Assembly: GCA_018401465.1 (NCBI GenBank)
Contig: JAGYKE010000005.1
Location: forward strand, 248,001 to 312,000
Origin: Aestuariivita sp.
GTDB taxonomy: Bacteria; Pseudomonadota; Alphaproteobacteria; Rhodobacterales; Rhodobacteraceae
Direction of reading: 5' to 3'
Length of the DNA stretch: 64,000 nucleotides
Below are positions 27,421-38,338 of this stretch, piece after piece (position 1 is the stretch's first letter; each line of letters starts with the position of its first letter). Both the position numbers and the translations under genes were made by a program. The notes under the pieces are model-generated. The model did not search any database, had not been told where the DNA came from, and was given only the letters and a program-made list of their open reading frames with translations.

Positions 27421-28584
27421 TCAGCCTTTTGCGCCCAGACGGCGTTCCACCAGTTCCACGAACCAGCTTGCGCCCAGCGGGATGGCGTCGTCGTCGAATC
27501 GATAGGCGGGGTGGTGGCACTGGGCGGTGTCGCCATTGCCAAGGAACATATAGGCCCCGGGCCGTTCTTCCAGCATGAACGAAAAATCCTCGGCCGGCAT
27601 GATCGGTTCGGCGTTGTCGATGACGTTCGGCGACACGGCGCGCGCAGCCTCGACCGCGAAGGCGGTCTCTGCCTCGTGATTGACGGTCACGGGGTATCCG
27701 TTTTCCCAGGTCACTTCGGCGGTCGCGCCGAAGGCGGCGGCGGTATGCGTCGCGATCTCGCGGATGCGCTTTTCCGCCAGCGCGCGGCTTGCGTTTTCAA
27801 GCGTGCGGACCGTGCCGCGCATCCGCACCGTATGCGCGATGATGTTCGAAGCAGCCGAATCCGTCTGGAACGTGCCCACTGTCAAAACGACCCGGTGCAG
27901 CGGGTTGATGGTGCGCGCCACGACGCTTTGCAGGCTGACGACGATCTGCGCCGCGACCAGCGTGGTGTCGATCGCGTCATGCGGGACGGCGGCGTGCCCC
28001 CCCTTGCCGGTCACGACGATCTCGAATTCATCAGCCGACGCCATCAGCGCCCCGGGCCGGATCGCGAAGGTGCCCACGGGCACGCCGGGGGCGTTGTGAA
28101 GCCCGTAGACCTCGTCGATCTTCCAGCGGTCCATCAGCCCGTCTTCGCACATGGCGCGGCCACCCGCGCCGCCTTCCTCGGCGGGCTGGAAGATCAGCAC
28201 GACATTGCCGTCGAAATTGCGCGTCTCGGAGAGATACTTCGCCGCGCCCAGCAGGATCGCGGTGTGCCCGTCATGACCGCAGGCATGCATCACGCCGGGC
28301 GTCTTCGAGGGGTAATCGACCCCTGACGCCTCATGAATGGGCAGCGCGTCCATGTCGGCGCGCAGCCCGATGGTGCGGCCCGGGCCGCGCCCCTTGATGG
28401 TCGCGACGACGCCGGTGCGGCCAATGCCTGTAACGATATCGTCGGCGCCCATCTCCTTCAGCCGCTCCACCACGAAGGCGGCGGTCTCATGCACCTCGTA
28501 CATCAGTTCGGGATGTTCGTGCAGATGATGCCGCCACGCGGTCACTTCCGGGTGCAGTTCGGCCAGACGGTTGCGGATCGGCAT
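27421..28584 (-). CDS. M20D metallopeptidase/amidohydrolase, tandem paralogue 1
   Basis: 387 residues starting MPIRNRLAELHPEVTAWRHH. Motifs: ACGHDGHTAILLGAAKYLSE, FQPAEEGGAGGRAM, LHNAPGVPVGTFAIRPG. Near the C-terminus the usual GGEDF phrase is replaced by MPAEDFSFMLEERPG; the Glu that binds metal is kept. It is three bases from the ArgE-like gene upstream. It is the most divergent of the four and may have its own specificity. Confidence 0.92.
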   Translation of the reverse strand: MPIRNRLAELHPEVTAWRHHLHEHPELMYEVHETAAFVVERLKEMGADDIVTGIGRTGVVATIKGRGPGRTIGLRADMDALPIHEASGVDYPSKTPGVMHACGHDGHTAILLGAAKYLSETRNFDGNVVLIFQPAEEGGAGGRAMCEDGLMDRWKIDEVYGLHNAPGVPVGTFAIRPGALMASADEFEIVVTGKGGHAAVPHDAIDTTLVAAQIVVSLQSVVARTINPLHRVVLTVGTFQTDSAASNIIAHTVRMRGTVRTLENASRALAEKRIREIATHTAAAFGATAEVTWENGYPVTVNHEAETAFAVEAARAVSPNVIDNAEPIMPAEDFSFMLEERPGAYMFLGNGDTAQCHHPAYRFDDDAIPLGASWFVELVERRLGAKG

Positions 28585-28587
28585 GGT

Positions 28588-29757
28588 CTATTGTCCTTTC
28601 AGTCGGTCCAGCAGGCGCTCCATGAAGGCCTGTCCGGCGCGGAACTGCGCCAGCGTGATGTATTCGTCGGGCTGGTGCGCCTGCGCGATGTCGCCCGGCC
28701 CGCAAACGACAGCGGAATAGCCCGCCTCCTGGAACTGTCCGGCTTCGGTGCCGTAGCTCACCACATGCGTGGCGTTGTCGCCTGTGATGGCGCGCACGAT
28801 CGCTTCGGCCTCGCCGTTTTCCTCGGGGCGCAGGCCCGGCACGCGGAAGCGCTGTTCAAGATCGATGCGCGCCTCCGCATGGACCGCCTGCATCCCCGCC
28901 TCGACCTCGGCCACCTTGTCGCGGATGCGCGCCGACCATGCGGCGGGGTCCTCATCGGGCACGACGCGGGTGCCGATGTCGAAACGGCAATGCTTGGCGG
29001 TGATGTTCTGCGCCGTGCCGCCGGTGATGGTGCCCACATGCAGTGTCGTGAAGGGCGGATCGAAGAGCGCGGCGATGTCCGAGGGCTGGCGCGCCATCTC
29101 GGCCGCGTTGACCGCGTTCGCCCAGTCGATTACGCGCGCGGCTTCCATCACCGCGCTGACACCCTTGTGGATGAGCGAGGAATGCACCTCGTACCCCCAG
29201 ACATCGGCGAAAAACCCCTCGCCCCCCTTGTGGCCGGTGACCGAGGTCATCATCGACGGCTCGCCCACGATGACGGCGCTGCCTTTCGGCACCATGCCCT
29301 GCATCGCCGCGATCATCGGGGGCGCGCCGGTGCAGCCCAGTTCCTCGTCGAAGCTCAGCGCCAGTTGCAGGGGCCGCGCGACGCCTGCGCGCTGCGCCTC
29401 GACCAGCGCCCAGATCGCCAGCGCATCGAAGCCCTTCATGTCGGTGGTGCCGCGCCCATACAGCCGCCCGTCGCGTTCGGTGAGCGTAAAGGGATCGGTC
29501 GTCCAAGGCTGGCCGTCGACGGGCACCACATCGCTGTGCCCCGACAGGACGACCGCGCCTTCCTCCCACGGGCCGGCATGGGCGATGAGGGCTGCCTTGT
29601 GCGGCTGGTCGGGATCGGGCCAGCGGAAACAGCGGATGCCATGCGATGACAGATACGCCTCGACCCAATCCACCAGCGGCAGGTTGGTGTCGCGGCTGAT
29701 TGTCGGAAAGGCGATCAGCGCCGCCAGAATGTCCCGCGGAGACAGAACCTGCGCCAT
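28588..29757 (-). CDS. M20 family deacetylase, acetylornithine deacetylase (ArgE)-like
   Basis: 389 residues, a different M20 branch from the four genes downstream. Motifs: VVLSGHSDVVPVDGQPW (first metal His/Asp), GRGTTDMKGFDALAIW (bridging Asp), SFDEELGCTGAPP (catalytic Glu pair) and GPGDIAQAHQPDEYI (C-terminal His). The family removes acetyl or succinyl groups from amino acids. Being inside a peptide-uptake operon, it more likely handles imported N-acyl compounds than arginine biosynthesis. Seven bases lie between it and the ATPase gene. The gene symbol argE is not assigned because of this context. Confidence 0.88.
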   Translation of the reverse strand: MAQVLSPRDILAALIAFPTISRDTNLPLVDWVEAYLSSHGIRCFRWPDPDQPHKAALIAHAGPWEEGAVVLSGHSDVVPVDGQPWTTDPFTLTERDGRLYGRGTTDMKGFDALAIWALVEAQRAGVARPLQLALSFDEELGCTGAPPMIAAMQGMVPKGSAVIVGEPSMMTSVTGHKGGEGFFADVWGYEVHSSLIHKGVSAVMEAARVIDWANAVNAAEMARQPSDIAALFDPPFTTLHVGTITGGTAQNITAKHCRFDIGTRVVPDEDPAAWSARIRDKVAEVEAGMQAVHAEARIDLEQRFRVPGLRPEENGEAEAIVRAITGDNATHVVSYGTEAGQFQEAGYSAVVCGPGDIAQAHQPDEYITLAQFRAGQAFMERLLDRLKGQ

Positions 29758-29764
29758 GATGGCC

Positions 29765-31585
<1,821 letters not shown>

Positions 31586-31857
31586 GCGTGCGTTCCCTCG
31601 GTCGCGGATCGGAATGACCGACGCTAAGGCCACGTGCTGGGCAGTGTCAAACCCCGGCAGGCGCTTTCGCCACGGGAAGTCTTGCATTTTCCGAAAACTC
31701 TGTTTCGATGATGACGTATCCGGCGACGGCCAGGGGGCGGACTCAGAAGCGGAGGGATTTCCGCGCCGGGACAGTCACTTGGCAAATCCGGCAACACCCG
31801 GCCCGCACCAAAAGCGGACCGCGACCATGACACATCGTGTCCAACAAGGAGTGTGAA
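31586..31857. promoter_or_regulatory. Divergent promoter region of the split peptide importer
   Basis: This roughly 270-bp gap must drive both the ATPase-hydrolase operon (minus) and the binding protein-permease operon (plus). It has an A/T-richer patch than its surroundings near 31682-31711 with a small inverted repeat CGAAA / TTTCG (31692-31696, 31703-31707), a possible regulator site. A strong ribosome site AAGGAG precedes ATG 31858. I could not identify a convincing -35/-10 pair. Confidence 0.45.
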
Positions 31858-33561
31858 ATGAAACTCAGAACCCTACTCATGGGTGCGATTGCGTCGACCG
31901 CCTTCGCCCCCGCGGCCATGGCCGAGCGCGGTTCGGACGGCAATGTCAGCATCATCTACTGGCAGGCACCGTCGATCCTGAACCCGTTCCTGTCGGGCGG
32001 CACCAAGGACGTTGAATCGTCTTCGATCATCATCGAACCGCTCGCGCGCTACAACGAAACCGGCGAACTTGTTCCGTGGCTCGTCGATCAAGTGCCCACC
32101 GTGGACAATGGCGGTGTCAGCGCCGACCTCACCACGATCACCTGGAAGATCACCCCCGGCCTTCTGTGGTCCGACGGCACGCCCTTCACCAGCGCCGACG
32201 TGAAGTTCACCTATGAATACTGCACGCATCCCGAAGGCGGCTGCGCGCAGCTGACCAAGTTCGAAGGCGTCGAAAGCGTCGAGACCCCGGACGACCTGAC
32301 CGTGGTGGTCAAGTTCTCCCAGCCGACGCCGAATCCCTACGGGCCCTTCGTCGGCGGCGAAAGCCCGATCATTCAGGCCGCGCAGTTCGCCGATTGCATG
32401 GGCGCACGCGCACCCGAATGCACCCAGCAGAACTTCAACCCGATCGGCACCGGCCCCTTCAAGGTGGTCGAGTTCAAGCCGAACGACGTGATCACGCTGG
32501 AAGCCAACCCCAACTACCGTGACCCGGCCAAGCCCGCCTTCGCCACCGTCACCTTCAAGGGCGGCGGCGACGCCACCGCGGCGGCCCGCGCCGTGATGGA
32601 AACCGGCGAATTCGACTATGCGTGGAACCTGCAGCTGGCACCGGACGTCATCGCCCAGATGGCATCAGGCGGCAAGGGCACCCCGATCGCCGGCTTCGGC
32701 CCGCTGATGGAGCGGATCGAGCTGAACAACACCAACCCCGATCCGGCGCTTGGCCCGGACGAGCGTTCGGTGATCCGCCCGCACCCGTTCCTGGGTGATC
32801 CGGCGGTCTACAAGGCCATGTCCATGGCCATCGACCGGCCGCTGCTGGTCGAGATCGGCTATGGCCAGGCAGGCCGCGTGACCTGCAACTACGTCCCGGC
32901 ACCCGAGGCCTTCAATTCCGACACGTTCAAGTGCGACGTGCAGGACATCGAGGGCGCCAAGGCGATGCTCGAGGCGGCAGGCTACAAGGACACGAATGGC
33001 GACGGCGTGCGCGAAACGCCGGACGGCAAGCCGATGTCGATCCTCTACCAGACCTCCACCAACGCCGTGCGCCAGGACTTCCAGGCGCTCATCAAGCAGT
33101 GGTGGGAAGAAATCGGCATCCAGACCGAACTGCGCAACATCAACGCGTCGGTCTTCTTCGGCGGCGATCCGGGCAGCCCGGACACGTTCCAGAAGTTCTA
33201 TGCCGACGTCGAGATGTACGCCAACACCTTCAACGGCACCGATCCGCAGTCCTATCTCGGCAACCTGCTGTGCGACAAGGCCCCGCGGCCCGCAACGCAG
33301 TGGCAGGGCGAAAACATTCCGCGCTTCTGCTCGGAGGAATATGACGCGCTCTATGCCGAACTGACCCGGACCGCCGGTCTGGAAGCCCGTGCCGCCATCG
33401 CGCGCCGGCTGAACGACATCGCGATCGAAGGCGGGGCGATGATCCCGCTGGTGCACCGCGGCCGTCTGTCGGCCCATGCGAATTCGCTGGGCGGCGTCGT
33501 GCTCAACGTCTGGGACAGCGAACTCTGGAACGTCGCTGACTGGTATCGCAAGGACGGCTAA
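31858..33561 (+). CDS. Peptide ABC transporter substrate-binding protein
   Basis: Periplasmic binding protein of SBP family 5 (DppA/OppA type), 567 residues. A signal peptide (MKLRTLLMGAIASTAFAPAA, cleaved after AMA) is followed by the lobe typical of the family: IIIEPLARYNETGELVPWLV, then WKITPGLLWSDGTPFTSADV. NFNPIGTGPFKVVEFKPND is also a family phrase. ATG 31858 is chosen over the in-frame GTG 31837 because it carries both the RBS and the signal peptide. It is first in the plus-strand transport operon. The ligand is unknown, but the divergent amidohydrolases suggest peptides or N-acyl amino acids. Confidence 0.95.
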   Translation: MKLRTLLMGAIASTAFAPAAMAERGSDGNVSIIYWQAPSILNPFLSGGTKDVESSSIIIEPLARYNETGELVPWLVDQVPTVDNGGVSADLTTITWKITPGLLWSDGTPFTSADVKFTYEYCTHPEGGCAQLTKFEGVESVETPDDLTVVVKFSQPTPNPYGPFVGGESPIIQAAQFADCMGARAPECTQQNFNPIGTGPFKVVEFKPNDVITLEANPNYRDPAKPAFATVTFKGGGDATAAARAVMETGEFDYAWNLQLAPDVIAQMASGGKGTPIAGFGPLMERIELNNTNPDPALGPDERSVIRPHPFLGDPAVYKAMSMAIDRPLLVEIGYGQAGRVTCNYVPAPEAFNSDTFKCDVQDIEGAKAMLEAAGYKDTNGDGVRETPDGKPMSILYQTSTNAVRQDFQALIKQWWEEIGIQTELRNINASVFFGGDPGSPDTFQKFYADVEMYANTFNGTDPQSYLGNLLCDKAPRPATQWQGENIPRFCSEEYDALYAELTRTAGLEARAAIARRLNDIAIEGGAMIPLVHRGRLSAHANSLGGVVLNVWDSELWNVADWYRKDG

Positions 33562-33572
33562 ACCGTTCGACG

Positions 33573-33605
33573 CCCGCCCCGGCCATGCGCCGGGGCGGGT
33601 CTTTC
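33573..33605 (+). terminator. Hairpin between binding protein and permease genes (attenuator-like)
   Basis: Perfect 10-bp stem CCCGCCCCGG / CCGGGGCGGG (33573-33582, 33590-33599) with a 7-base loop, followed by TCTTTCC. It lies 11 bases after the binding-protein stop. The U-run is interrupted, so partial termination or mRNA-end protection is likelier than a full stop. That would give more binding protein than permease. Confidence 0.6.
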
Positions 33606-33651
33606 CGTTCCTTCCCCCGACACCGCAGAGAAATTTGCAAAGGCGCCGTGC

Positions 33652-34659
33652 ATGCTGACCTTTACGATTCGACGTTTGGTTCTTGCGGTCCCGACGCTTG
33701 TGTTCATCTCTCTTGTCATCTTCCTTCTGCTGGAACTCGCCCCCGGCGACCCTATGGCGCAGGTCCCCCTGACCGTGCCGCCCGAAGTGAAAGAGCGGAT
33801 GCGCGAGGCTCTGGGCCTCGGCCAGCCCTGGCCCATCCGCTACTGGAAATGGCTCGTCCAGTTCTTCTGGATCGAACCGCAGGTGATGATCGACTGGATG
33901 TTCGGCACCACCTTCAGCGCCAATGATCTGCGCGTCATCAGCTGGCAGACCCGCTCGCCCGTCATGGACATCGTGGTGCAGCGCATGCCGCAGACGCTCT
34001 GGGTCGTGGGCACCGCCTATATCGTCGGCATCCTGATCGCGCTGCCCATCGGCATCTATTCCGCTTACCGCCAGTATTCGTGGTTCGACAACGCGGGCAC
34101 CTTCGTCACCATGGTCGGCTTTTCGGTGCCGCCCTTCTTCTCGGGCGTGCTGGTCATCGTGATCTTCTCGGTCCAGCTGGGCTGGTTCCCGTCGATCTAC
34201 GACACCACCCACCGCGTCACCGACTGGGACAGCTTCGTGGTGCAGCTGCAGCAGATGGTCATGCCGGTCATGGTGCTCGCCCTGCAGATCACCAGCCAGA
34301 TGAGCCGCTTCATGCGCGCCTCCATGCTCGACAACCTCAATCAGGATTATGTGCGCACCGCCCGCGCCAAAGGGTTGGGCGAACGCACGGTCGTGCTTGT
34401 CCATGTGCTGCGCAACTCGATGATCCCGGTCGTCACCGTCATCGCCATCGGCATCCCGGCCATCTTCGGAGGCGCCATCATCACCGAACAGGTCTTCAAG
34501 GTGAACGGCATCGGCCAGCTTCTGATCACCGCGATCGAGGCGAACGACCTGCCCATGGTCCAGACGCTGACCTTCATCTTTGCCGTGCTGATCGTGTTCT
34601 TCAACCTGATCGCCGACATCCTCTACGGCATACTCGACCCGAGGATCCGCTATGACTGA
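33652..34659 (+). CDS. Peptide ABC transporter permease (DppB/OppB type)
   Basis: Inner-membrane subunit of 335 residues with about six membrane spans. It begins MLTFTIRRLVLAVPTLVFIS, the standard N-terminus of the DppB branch, and has the phrase LLELAPGDPMA. The coupling loop is at DYVRTARAKGLGERTVVLVH. The end (LTFIFAVLIVFFNLIADILY, DPRIRYD) is typical. It overlaps the next permease by eight bases. It works with the permease at 34652, the fused ATPase at 29765 and the binding protein at 31858. Confidence 0.95.
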   Translation: MLTFTIRRLVLAVPTLVFISLVIFLLLELAPGDPMAQVPLTVPPEVKERMREALGLGQPWPIRYWKWLVQFFWIEPQVMIDWMFGTTFSANDLRVISWQTRSPVMDIVVQRMPQTLWVVGTAYIVGILIALPIGIYSAYRQYSWFDNAGTFVTMVGFSVPPFFSGVLVIVIFSVQLGWFPSIYDTTHRVTDWDSFVVQLQQMVMPVMVLALQITSQMSRFMRASMLDNLNQDYVRTARAKGLGERTVVLVHVLRNSMIPVVTVIAIGIPAIFGGAIITEQVFKVNGIGQLLITAIEANDLPMVQTLTFIFAVLIVFFNLIADILYGILDPRIRYD

Positions 34660-35647
34660 GCCCGTTCCCGCCAACCCGACCCCGCAACCGGGCATCGTCG
34701 AGGTGACACCGACCCGCCCGCCGCGCAGCCAGTGGGCCGAGGTCTGGCAGCAGCTTAAGTCCCACAAGGGGGCCATGGCGGGGGCGTTCCTTTTTGTCTT
34801 CATCCTCCTGTCGGTCACAATCGGGCCGCTGATCTGGCGGGTGGACCCGCAGTTCCTCCCGCAGGGGCGCGACTTCATCAACTTGCGTGACACGCGGCCG
34901 ATCTATACGGCGCTGTGGGATTCCGGGGCCAAGGTGAACTGGGCGCACCCACTCGGCACCGACAATCTCGGCCGCGACACGCTGGCCCGCCTCATGGCGG
35001 GCGGTCGCGTATCGATCGCGGTGGGACTGACGGCGATGGTGCTGTCGATCCTCCTCGGCACGCTGATCGGGGTCGTCGCCGGGTTCTTCAAGCGGCTCGA
35101 CGGGCCGCTCATGCGCCTGGCCGATCTTTTCTTCGCGCTGCCGCTGCTGCCCATGATCCTCGTGGCGGCGCTGCTGTTCCGCGAACCCCTGTCGCAGACC
35201 TTCGGGCCCGAGGGCGGCATCTTCATTCTGATCGTGGCGCTCATCGGGATCACGTCGTGGATGCAGACCGCGCGGATCGTGCGCGGCGACGTGCTGGCAC
35301 TGAAGGAACGCGAATTCGTGCTGGCCGCACGGTCGGTCGGGACGACGCCGGTCAAGCTGATGTTGCGCCATCTTCTGCCCAACGTGCTGTCGCCCATCAT
35401 GGTCTCGGCCACTTTGGGCATCGCGACGGCGATCATCACGGAAAGCGCGCTCTCCTTCCTCGGCTTCGGTTTCCCGCCCGATTTCCCGACCTGGGGGCGG
35501 CTCTTGAACGACAGCGTGGACCGGATGGTATTGTACCCTGAACGGGTGGTCTGGCCGGGGCTCCTGATCTCGCTGACCGTTCTGTCGGTGAACTATCTCG
35601 GCGACGGTCTGCGCGACGCACTCGACCCGCGCATCCGCGGCCGCTGA
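34652..35647 (+). CDS. Peptide ABC transporter permease (DppC/OppC type)
   Basis: 331 residues, second permease of the same importer. A cytoplasmic N-terminus (PPRSQWAEVWQQLKSHKG) leads to the first span. HPLGTDNLGRDTLARLMAGG is the family signature before the second span. The coupling loop is at REFVLAARSVGTTPVKLMLR, and the end is SFLGFGFPPDFPTWGRLL. Its start overlaps the upstream permease by eight bases. It is the last gene of the plus-strand transport operon; the next 219 bp hold no gene I can support. Confidence 0.95.
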   Translation: MTEPVPANPTPQPGIVEVTPTRPPRSQWAEVWQQLKSHKGAMAGAFLFVFILLSVTIGPLIWRVDPQFLPQGRDFINLRDTRPIYTALWDSGAKVNWAHPLGTDNLGRDTLARLMAGGRVSIAVGLTAMVLSILLGTLIGVVAGFFKRLDGPLMRLADLFFALPLLPMILVAALLFREPLSQTFGPEGGIFILIVALIGITSWMQTARIVRGDVLALKEREFVLAARSVGTTPVKLMLRHLLPNVLSPIMVSATLGIATAIITESALSFLGFGFPPDFPTWGRLLNDSVDRMVLYPERVVWPGLLISLTVLSVNYLGDGLRDALDPRIRGR

Positions 35648-35866
35648 GACATCGACATCCGCAAATAAGACCATGTGTCCGGCAGCGACGGGGCCGCGCG
35701 AACGCGCGCCCCGGTTGCCGGGCATCGGCCGGGACAACATCATTCCTTTCACGGCCCCTTCCGGGAAATAGTTCTGCATCCAGCGCCATGCGAAACCGAG
35801 ACGCCCCTTGATCGGGCAGGAAACCCACGTCATCTGGAACGAAATCCCATCCCGCGCAGGTGACCC

Positions 35867-36943
35867 ATGTTCGAAACGCTCGGCTTCACTGACACGACCC
35901 CGGCTTCCGTCAGCGTGGGCTTCGCGCTGGTCCTTGGCCTTTTCTTCGGCATCCTTGCCGAACGCACCGGCTTCTGCTTCCGCCGGTCGCTGGTGGGCAA
36001 AGATCGGGTGCAGGCGCGCGGCGTCTGGGCCATGGCGCTGGCCACGGCGCTTGTGGCCACGCAAGGTGCCGTCGCGCTGGGGTGGATCGCGTTTGACGAT
36101 CATCGCCTGCTGTCGCCCGACCTGCCTATCCTTGCCATCGCGCTGGGCGGTCTGGCCTTCGGAGCTGGCATGGTGCTCACGCGCGGCTGCGCGTCGCGGC
36201 TCACCGTTCTGGCGGGCACGGGCAACCTGCGTGCCGTGCTCGTCCTTGTGGTCTTCGCCATCACGGCGCATGCGACAATGACGGGCGTTCTGACACCGCT
36301 GCGCACGGGCCTTGGCGCCGTGACCGTGCCGCTTGGCGACTGGGCAAGCCTTGCCGCCCTGCCCGGCGGTGCCTGGGCTGTGACCGCCGGTCTTGCCGCC
36401 ATCGCACTTGCCATCGCCCTGCGGTCCGGCAACCGGGTGACCTTGCTGGCCGCCGGGGCCGCGATCGGCCTTCTGGCGGCCGCAGGTTGGGTCATCACCG
36501 GGTTCGTCCTGTACGACGAATTCGACCCCATCGCGCCGGAAAGCCTGTCCTTCACCGGGCCCGCGACCGAAACGCTTTTCTACGCGGTCGCATCGACGTC
36601 GATCCCCGCGGGCTTCGGCCTTGGGCTGATCGGCGGCACGCTGGCCGGCGCGCTGGTGGCGTCGCTGGCCGCGCGCAGCTTCCGTTGGCAAAGCTTCGAG
36701 ACGCCCGCGCAGACAGGGCGCTACATGGCGGGCGCTGCGCTGATAGGTGTGGGCGGCGTTCTGGCGGGCGGCTGCACGCTCGGCGCGGGCCTTTCGGGCA
36801 TTCCAACGCTCGGCGTCTCGGCGGTGCTGGCGCTGGTCTTCATCGCGCTGGGCGCGCTTGGCATGCAGGCGCTCAGCGGTCGATCATCTTCCGGTGAACG
36901 CGGCGCAGCATCCACCACACGGCCGCTACAACCGGCAGAGTGA
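35867..36943 (+). CDS. YeeE/YedE family transporter (thiosulfate/sulfur transport-like)
   Basis: Integral membrane protein of 358 residues with many hydrophobic spans. It carries the conserved-Cys phrases of the family: FGAGMVLTRGCASRL (about 100) and VLAGGCTLGAGLSG (about 300), which in characterised members line a thiosulfate path. FRRSLVGKDRVQARG near residue 45 is another family phrase. Substrate inferred from family. The last 71 bases overlap the 3' end of the convergent DUF3422 gene, so the hydrophilic tail SGRSSSGERGAAS is read antisense to that gene. Confidence 0.88.
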   Translation: MFETLGFTDTTPASVSVGFALVLGLFFGILAERTGFCFRRSLVGKDRVQARGVWAMALATALVATQGAVALGWIAFDDHRLLSPDLPILAIALGGLAFGAGMVLTRGCASRLTVLAGTGNLRAVLVLVVFAITAHATMTGVLTPLRTGLGAVTVPLGDWASLAALPGGAWAVTAGLAAIALAIALRSGNRVTLLAAGAAIGLLAAAGWVITGFVLYDEFDPIAPESLSFTGPATETLFYAVASTSIPAGFGLGLIGGTLAGALVASLAARSFRWQSFETPAQTGRYMAGAALIGVGGVLAGGCTLGAGLSGIPTLGVSAVLALVFIALGALGMQALSGRSSSGERGAASTTRPLQPAE

Positions 36944-38159
36944 TCAGCGCGGTCAGCGTGCCCTTGCCGATCCCGGTGACGCCGCTCAGCGGCTCCATCA
37001 GATAGGCCGACAGCGACACCGCGTAATAGCTGATCGCCACCACCGACAGCCCCTCGACCGTACGCTGCAGCCGCAGCTGCAGATCGGCGCGCTGGTCCAT
37101 GCTGGCCAAGAGCTTCTGGTTCTGCGCGCTGCGTTCCACATCGACCCGTGTCCGCAGCAGATCGCCCGCGCGCATCGCGCGGTCGGCCAGCGACTGCAAC
37201 CGCCGCTCCGTCGCGTTCACCGTGCGCATCGCGGGTTCATACCGGCGCATCATGAATTCGGCAAAGGTCTGGCGGCCCTGAAAACGCACCTCGCGCAGCG
37301 CGTCGATGCGCTGGGTCACGATCGCCTCATAGGCCGTGGTCGCGCCAAAGCGGAACGAGGTCTTCGCCGCCACAGTCTCAAGCTCGGCCGAAATCGCCAG
37401 AAGCTGCGGCAGCGTCTCTTCCGCGGGCTTCTGTCCTTCGGTCATGTCGCTCATCAGCCGGGTCAGGTGGTTGTCCAGCTCTCCGATCATCGGGGCCATT
37501 TCGCGCACGCGCGAGAAGCCCAGCATCGACATCGACTTGTAGGTCTCGATCTCGCACAGGCGCTGGACGATGCGGCCGATCCGCCGCTTGCCGACGTCTG
37601 GGCCCACGAAGACGGCAAAGCGCAGATGCCCGGCCGGGTCGATGCGGAAATCGCCCGCGACCACGCCCGCCCCGTCCAGCACGGTGCTGACGGCCAGGCT
37701 TTCGGGCACGAACCACTCCGACAGAACCTCGTCTATACGGCTGTCATCGGGGCGTTGCTCGACGCGCAGAAGGCAGGACGTGATCCGCTGGCCCGGCGCC
37801 TGCGCCAGCCAATCCTCGGGGAAGACGGCGAAATCGGCAGGGTCGAAGGGCCGGTCGCTCAGCCCGTCGACGAAGGCGGTATAAGTCACGAATTCGGTGT
37901 GCTGTTCCCATTTCAGCGTGTGCCGCCCGATGCGCCCGGAATAATGCGTGGCGCCCGGCTGGGGATGGGGCGCGCCGTGCCGTTCGAGAAGCGCGATCAG
38001 ATGCGTCAGGTCCTGCGCGCGGTCGCGGCTCACCGCCTCTTTAGGCTGCTTGATCGCGACATAGACCGCGGTGCAGGGCGCAGCCATGGTCGGAAAGGGG
38101 CGCGCGTGCAGTTCGTTCGCAAGCTTGTAGCGCAGCGGATGGTCTTCGATGGGCGGCAT
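36873..38159 (-). CDS. DUF3422 family membrane-anchored protein
   Basis: 428 residues from ATG 38159 (MPPIEDHPLRYKLANELHAR), the usual opening of DUF3422. That ATG has a near-ideal ribosome site (AGGAGG, 8 bases upstream), while the longer in-frame start at 38222 does not. A long helical middle (about 225-340) is followed by two membrane segments at the C-terminus (ISYYAVSLSAYLMEP and TALITLPVVAAVWWMLR). No activity is known to me. It overlaps the end of the convergent YeeE gene by 71 bases. Confidence 0.9.
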   Translation of the reverse strand: MPPIEDHPLRYKLANELHARPFPTMAAPCTAVYVAIKQPKEAVSRDRAQDLTHLIALLERHGAPHPQPGATHYSGRIGRHTLKWEQHTEFVTYTAFVDGLSDRPFDPADFAVFPEDWLAQAPGQRITSCLLRVEQRPDDSRIDEVLSEWFVPESLAVSTVLDGAGVVAGDFRIDPAGHLRFAVFVGPDVGKRRIGRIVQRLCEIETYKSMSMLGFSRVREMAPMIGELDNHLTRLMSDMTEGQKPAEETLPQLLAISAELETVAAKTSFRFGATTAYEAIVTQRIDALREVRFQGRQTFAEFMMRRYEPAMRTVNATERRLQSLADRAMRAGDLLRTRVDVERSAQNQKLLASMDQRADLQLRLQRTVEGLSVVAISYYAVSLSAYLMEPLSGVTGIGKGTLTALITLPVVAAVWWMLRRVHRKMIDR

Positions 38160-38278
38160 TGGCGGACCTCCTGAGGGCAGATATGCAACCTGATCCGGGC
38201 TGTGTAAAGAAAAATCCTTCAAAATCCGTTATTTAGCGGCATACCTCCGTATGCTGCACAAGGCTTGGCCGCCGCGCA

Positions 38279-38314
38279 TTAAAAAACCCCGGCGCGGGGC
38301 ACCGCGCCGGGGTT
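38279..38314 (-). terminator. Rho-independent terminator of the pntAB operon
   Basis: Read on the minus strand, a perfect 13-bp stem (38302-38314 with 38285-38297, loop 38298-38301) is followed at once by six U residues (AAAAAA at 38281-38286 on the plus strand). It starts 25 bases after the pntB stop. This is the clearest intrinsic terminator in the window. Confidence 0.92.
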
Positions 38315-38338
38315 CACTGCCCGCGACCGGGGTCACGA

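Noticed and set aside
23899-28584. Direct repeats of about 1.2 kb as an assembly artefact
   Set aside because: The four M20D copies differ throughout, in start wording, loops and C-terminal motifs, so they are true paralogues and not a collapsed or duplicated contig.
35648-35866. A minus-strand small ORF starting MTWVSCPIKGRLGFAW in the gap before the YeeE gene
   Set aside because: There is no ribosome site, it would run into the permease antisense strand, and I see no family likeness. The gap is better called empty apart from short G/C repeats.
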